A stretch of DNA of 64,000 nt from assembly GCA_013399855.1 (NCBI GenBank), contig VXAY01003767.1, positions 955,730 through 1,019,729 on the forward strand, written 5' to 3'. Made by a program: the position numbers and the translations under genes. The stretch's first letter is position 1. Every line of letters begins with the position of its first letter. This stretch comes from Oxyruncus cristatus. Taxonomy: Eukaryota; Chordata; Aves; Passeriformes; Cotingidae. A model generated the notes under the pieces. It was given only the letters and a program-made list of their open reading frames with translations, did not search any database and had not been told where the DNA came from. This document shows positions 62,754 to 64,000 of the stretch, one piece after another.

Positions 62754-64000
62754 TGACTTTTTTTCAAATCTCTTGGCTGTTCAAGTGAGATTTCTTTCCC
62801 CGTCACCTGTTAATTTCTATTCGAAGAGCCACAGTTACAAAAGATGTTTTATTCATCCAAGTCACATATTGAGCATTTTTACTAGATCTGTTTAACTAAG
62901 ATTTTTCTTTAGAGAAGTAGTATTATTTATTGCACTCCTCAAAACTTTTGTTAGAAATATTTTTTCCTAGGAGTTTCTCGAAGTATTCAATAGAAATATG
63001 ATATTAAATTGAATTTAAAGAAAATCTGATTAATTTTGCTTTCCATGAAAAGCAAATTTTCCATTTATTTTGATTTAGTCTTATTTTCTCCATCTGAGTT
63101 GAGAAATGGAAGTTTTAAACAACCCTTGTCTTAAATTCTCTGGTTTCCCTCATTTTTTTAATTCAAACAGATAATTTCCACAATAGTTTCTCCCTCTGAC
63201 AATTTTTCCTGTATTCTTTACTCAGCTCATTTTAGGCAAGAAATTTTTCCACGTCCAAAGCTTTCCATTGATTTTAAAATTTCCCTTCCTGTCTCTCCCT
63301 TATCTAAGACAGAGAAATTGCTAATTGTTCTTCAATCTGATGTGTACACATAACCGAATTTCAGGATCTTTCAGATGCTTTGCAGCTTTTCTGGGTGAGG
63401 AAAAATATTTTATGATTGGCTATGTGGCTCTGCAATCTGCCTACAAGCCACTTCTTTAAGCCACATTTAAGACTTTAAATCTCATTTTAATTTCTTCCTC
63501 AGTTCTCTTTATAATTTCTCTAAGATGGTTTCAGATACTCTTTTAGCTTTCTCTCCTCTGGGAAGATTTTATCAATATTTGGACAGTTTTAGTTATGTGA
63601 AATCTTTTTTATGAATGAAGCAGAAGCTTCACATTACCTTTCACACACTCTCCCTCCAACTAGATGAAAACATTCACAAACTTACTCTTCTAGAAAAAAG
63701 AAATAAATATGTGCCAGAGGCTTTGTATTACTTTTCAATTTTTAATCATCTGCAGAAATCACTCAGTAAAACAGGTCACTAAAGAACATGTATCCTACAT
63801 CTCCTCAGGAACATAAGCAGATGTGGACTTCAATGAAAATATTGCATGTTTCTTCTCACTGCAGTATGAGAATTTAATGGTATTTCAGAATACAATAATA
63901 TTGATACTAAGATTTCATCTATTTCTTTACTGTATCTTGATGTATTTAGGGAATAAGTTTGCATGCTGAAACTAGTTACCCACCAGACAATTAATTGCCC
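62754..64000. other. T-rich noncoding DNA to the window end
   Basis: The plus strand is pyrimidine-rich (many ttttc and ctttc steps). No gene, repeat family or RNA was recognised. Confidence 0.6.

Noticed and set aside
1..64000. CRISPR arrays, operons, phage or bacterial mobile systems
   Set aside because: No regularly spaced direct repeats, no tightly packed coding frames and no ribosome-binding-site pattern. Composition and repeats are those of a bird nuclear genome.

Overview
This looks like nuclear DNA from a songbird (passerine). Three things point there: at least eight fragments of the avian CR1 LINE family, several ending in the typical repeated 3' octamer (catagaat on the opposite strand); a tRNA-Ile-derived SINE carrying a CR1-like tail at 16062-16199, as described for the passerine TguSINE family; and an AT-rich background broken by one sharply bounded CpG island. 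Nothing suggests bacterial, viral or organellar sequence. The assignment rests on reading, not on a database search.

Layout. 1-35.9 kb is AT-rich noncoding DNA with a 960-base gap (4846-5805), the SINE, three short CR1 3' ends and scattered A/C-only or G/T-only tracts. A CpG island lies at about 35.99-37.35 kb. Its middle is missing (458 N, 36614-37071) and it carries a mixed CGG/CAG triplet tract. It is the only strong promoter candidate in the window, and the gene it serves could not be identified. 37.4-50 kb is again AT-rich, with one CR1 fragment and a 180-bp pyrimidine microsatellite. 50-64 kb is richer in repeats: four CR1 fragments of about 0.3-1.0 kb, an 87-base gap beside a G4-capable purine repeat, and two single-N contig joins flanked by duplicated sequence that look like unmerged assembly overlaps.

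Coding content. Apart from decayed CR1 reverse-transcriptase remnants, no open frame could be matched to a known protein. Nearly all frames are under 130 codons, have no recognisable domain, and are what chance gives in vertebrate intergenic or intronic DNA. The longest frames span runs of N or lie in a GC-shifted block near 58 kb. The window is best read as the 5' end of one unidentified gene plus long flanks, with a few stretches that may be conserved regulatory elements. I found no convincing new biological system. The items most worth checking are the gapped CpG island, the GC-shifted block with its duplicated join, the SINE, and the recurrent A/C tracts.
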